From assembly GCA_900768035.1 (NCBI GenBank), contig CAAGBH010000038.1, positions 1-5,686 of the forward strand: a stretch of 5,686 nt of DNA, read 5' to 3'. The notes under the pieces were generated by a model. That model was given only the letters and a program-made list of their open reading frames with translations. It was not told the origin of the DNA and did no database searches. Source of the DNA: Clostridia bacterium. GTDB lineage: Bacteria; Bacillota; Clostridia; Oscillospirales; Acutalibacteraceae. Below, in pieces: positions 5,654 to 5,686 of the stretch (positions are counted from its first letter, which is position 1; the number at the start of each line of letters is the position of its first letter). The position numbers and the translations under genes were made by a program.

Positions 5654-5683
5654 TTGACAAGTGCAGGTAAATAATAGTAATAT
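5654..5683 (+). promoter_or_regulatory. Probable promoter of a gene off the right edge
   Basis: A perfect TTGACA (5654-5659) is followed after 18 bases by TAATAT (5678-5683, four of six matches to TATAAT). The region after the nfnB terminator has no coding signal. This most likely drives a plus-strand gene starting beyond 5686. The -10 assignment is uncertain because several AT-rich hexamers are possible here. Confidence 0.5.
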
Positions 5684-5686
5684 ATA

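Overview
The window looks like ordinary chromosomal DNA from a low-GC Firmicute, most likely an anaerobic member of the Clostridia. That inference rests on four things: AT-rich intergenic DNA, strong AGGAG/GGTGA-type ribosome binding sites, consensus sigma-A-type promoters, and an nfnA-nfnB pair, which is typical of fermentative anaerobes. The genus cannot be fixed from this sequence. Six protein-coding genes fill nearly the whole window and no gap exceeds about 110 bases. I see no tRNA, rRNA, CRISPR array, insertion sequence or phage gene.

Left part, minus strand (1-1915): trmL (tRNA wobble-ribose methyltransferase) is followed by pgk (phosphoglycerate kinase). pgk has its own extended -10 promoter and ends at a GC-rich hairpin. 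An AAAGGAG motif at the left edge suggests another minus-strand gene starts just outside the window.

Centre (1888-1937): trmL and an uncharacterised four-helix membrane protein gene diverge from a compact promoter pair. Their -35 boxes overlap by five bases, so the two promoters probably exclude each other. The membrane protein gene ends at an intrinsic terminator. That terminator lies only 13 bases before the start codon of trmO (tRNA t6A37 methyltransferase), leaving room for a ribosome binding site but no obvious promoter.

Right part, plus strand (3289-5600): a probable promoter in the tail of trmO precedes nfnA and nfnB. These overlap by one base (TAATG) and encode the two subunits of the flavin-based electron-bifurcating NADH-dependent reduced ferredoxin:NADP+ oxidoreductase. 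The nfnB terminator is built into the end of the coding sequence, with the stop codon in its loop. A further promoter near the right edge points to a gene outside the window.

Functionally the window combines central carbon metabolism (pgk), redox balancing between NADH, ferredoxin and NADPH (nfnAB), and two enzymes that modify the tRNA anticodon loop (trmL at position 34, trmO at position 37). I found no convincing new system. The points most worth a second look are the overlapping divergent promoters, the unknown membrane protein, and two same-strand gene junctions where a terminator is followed directly by a ribosome binding site.
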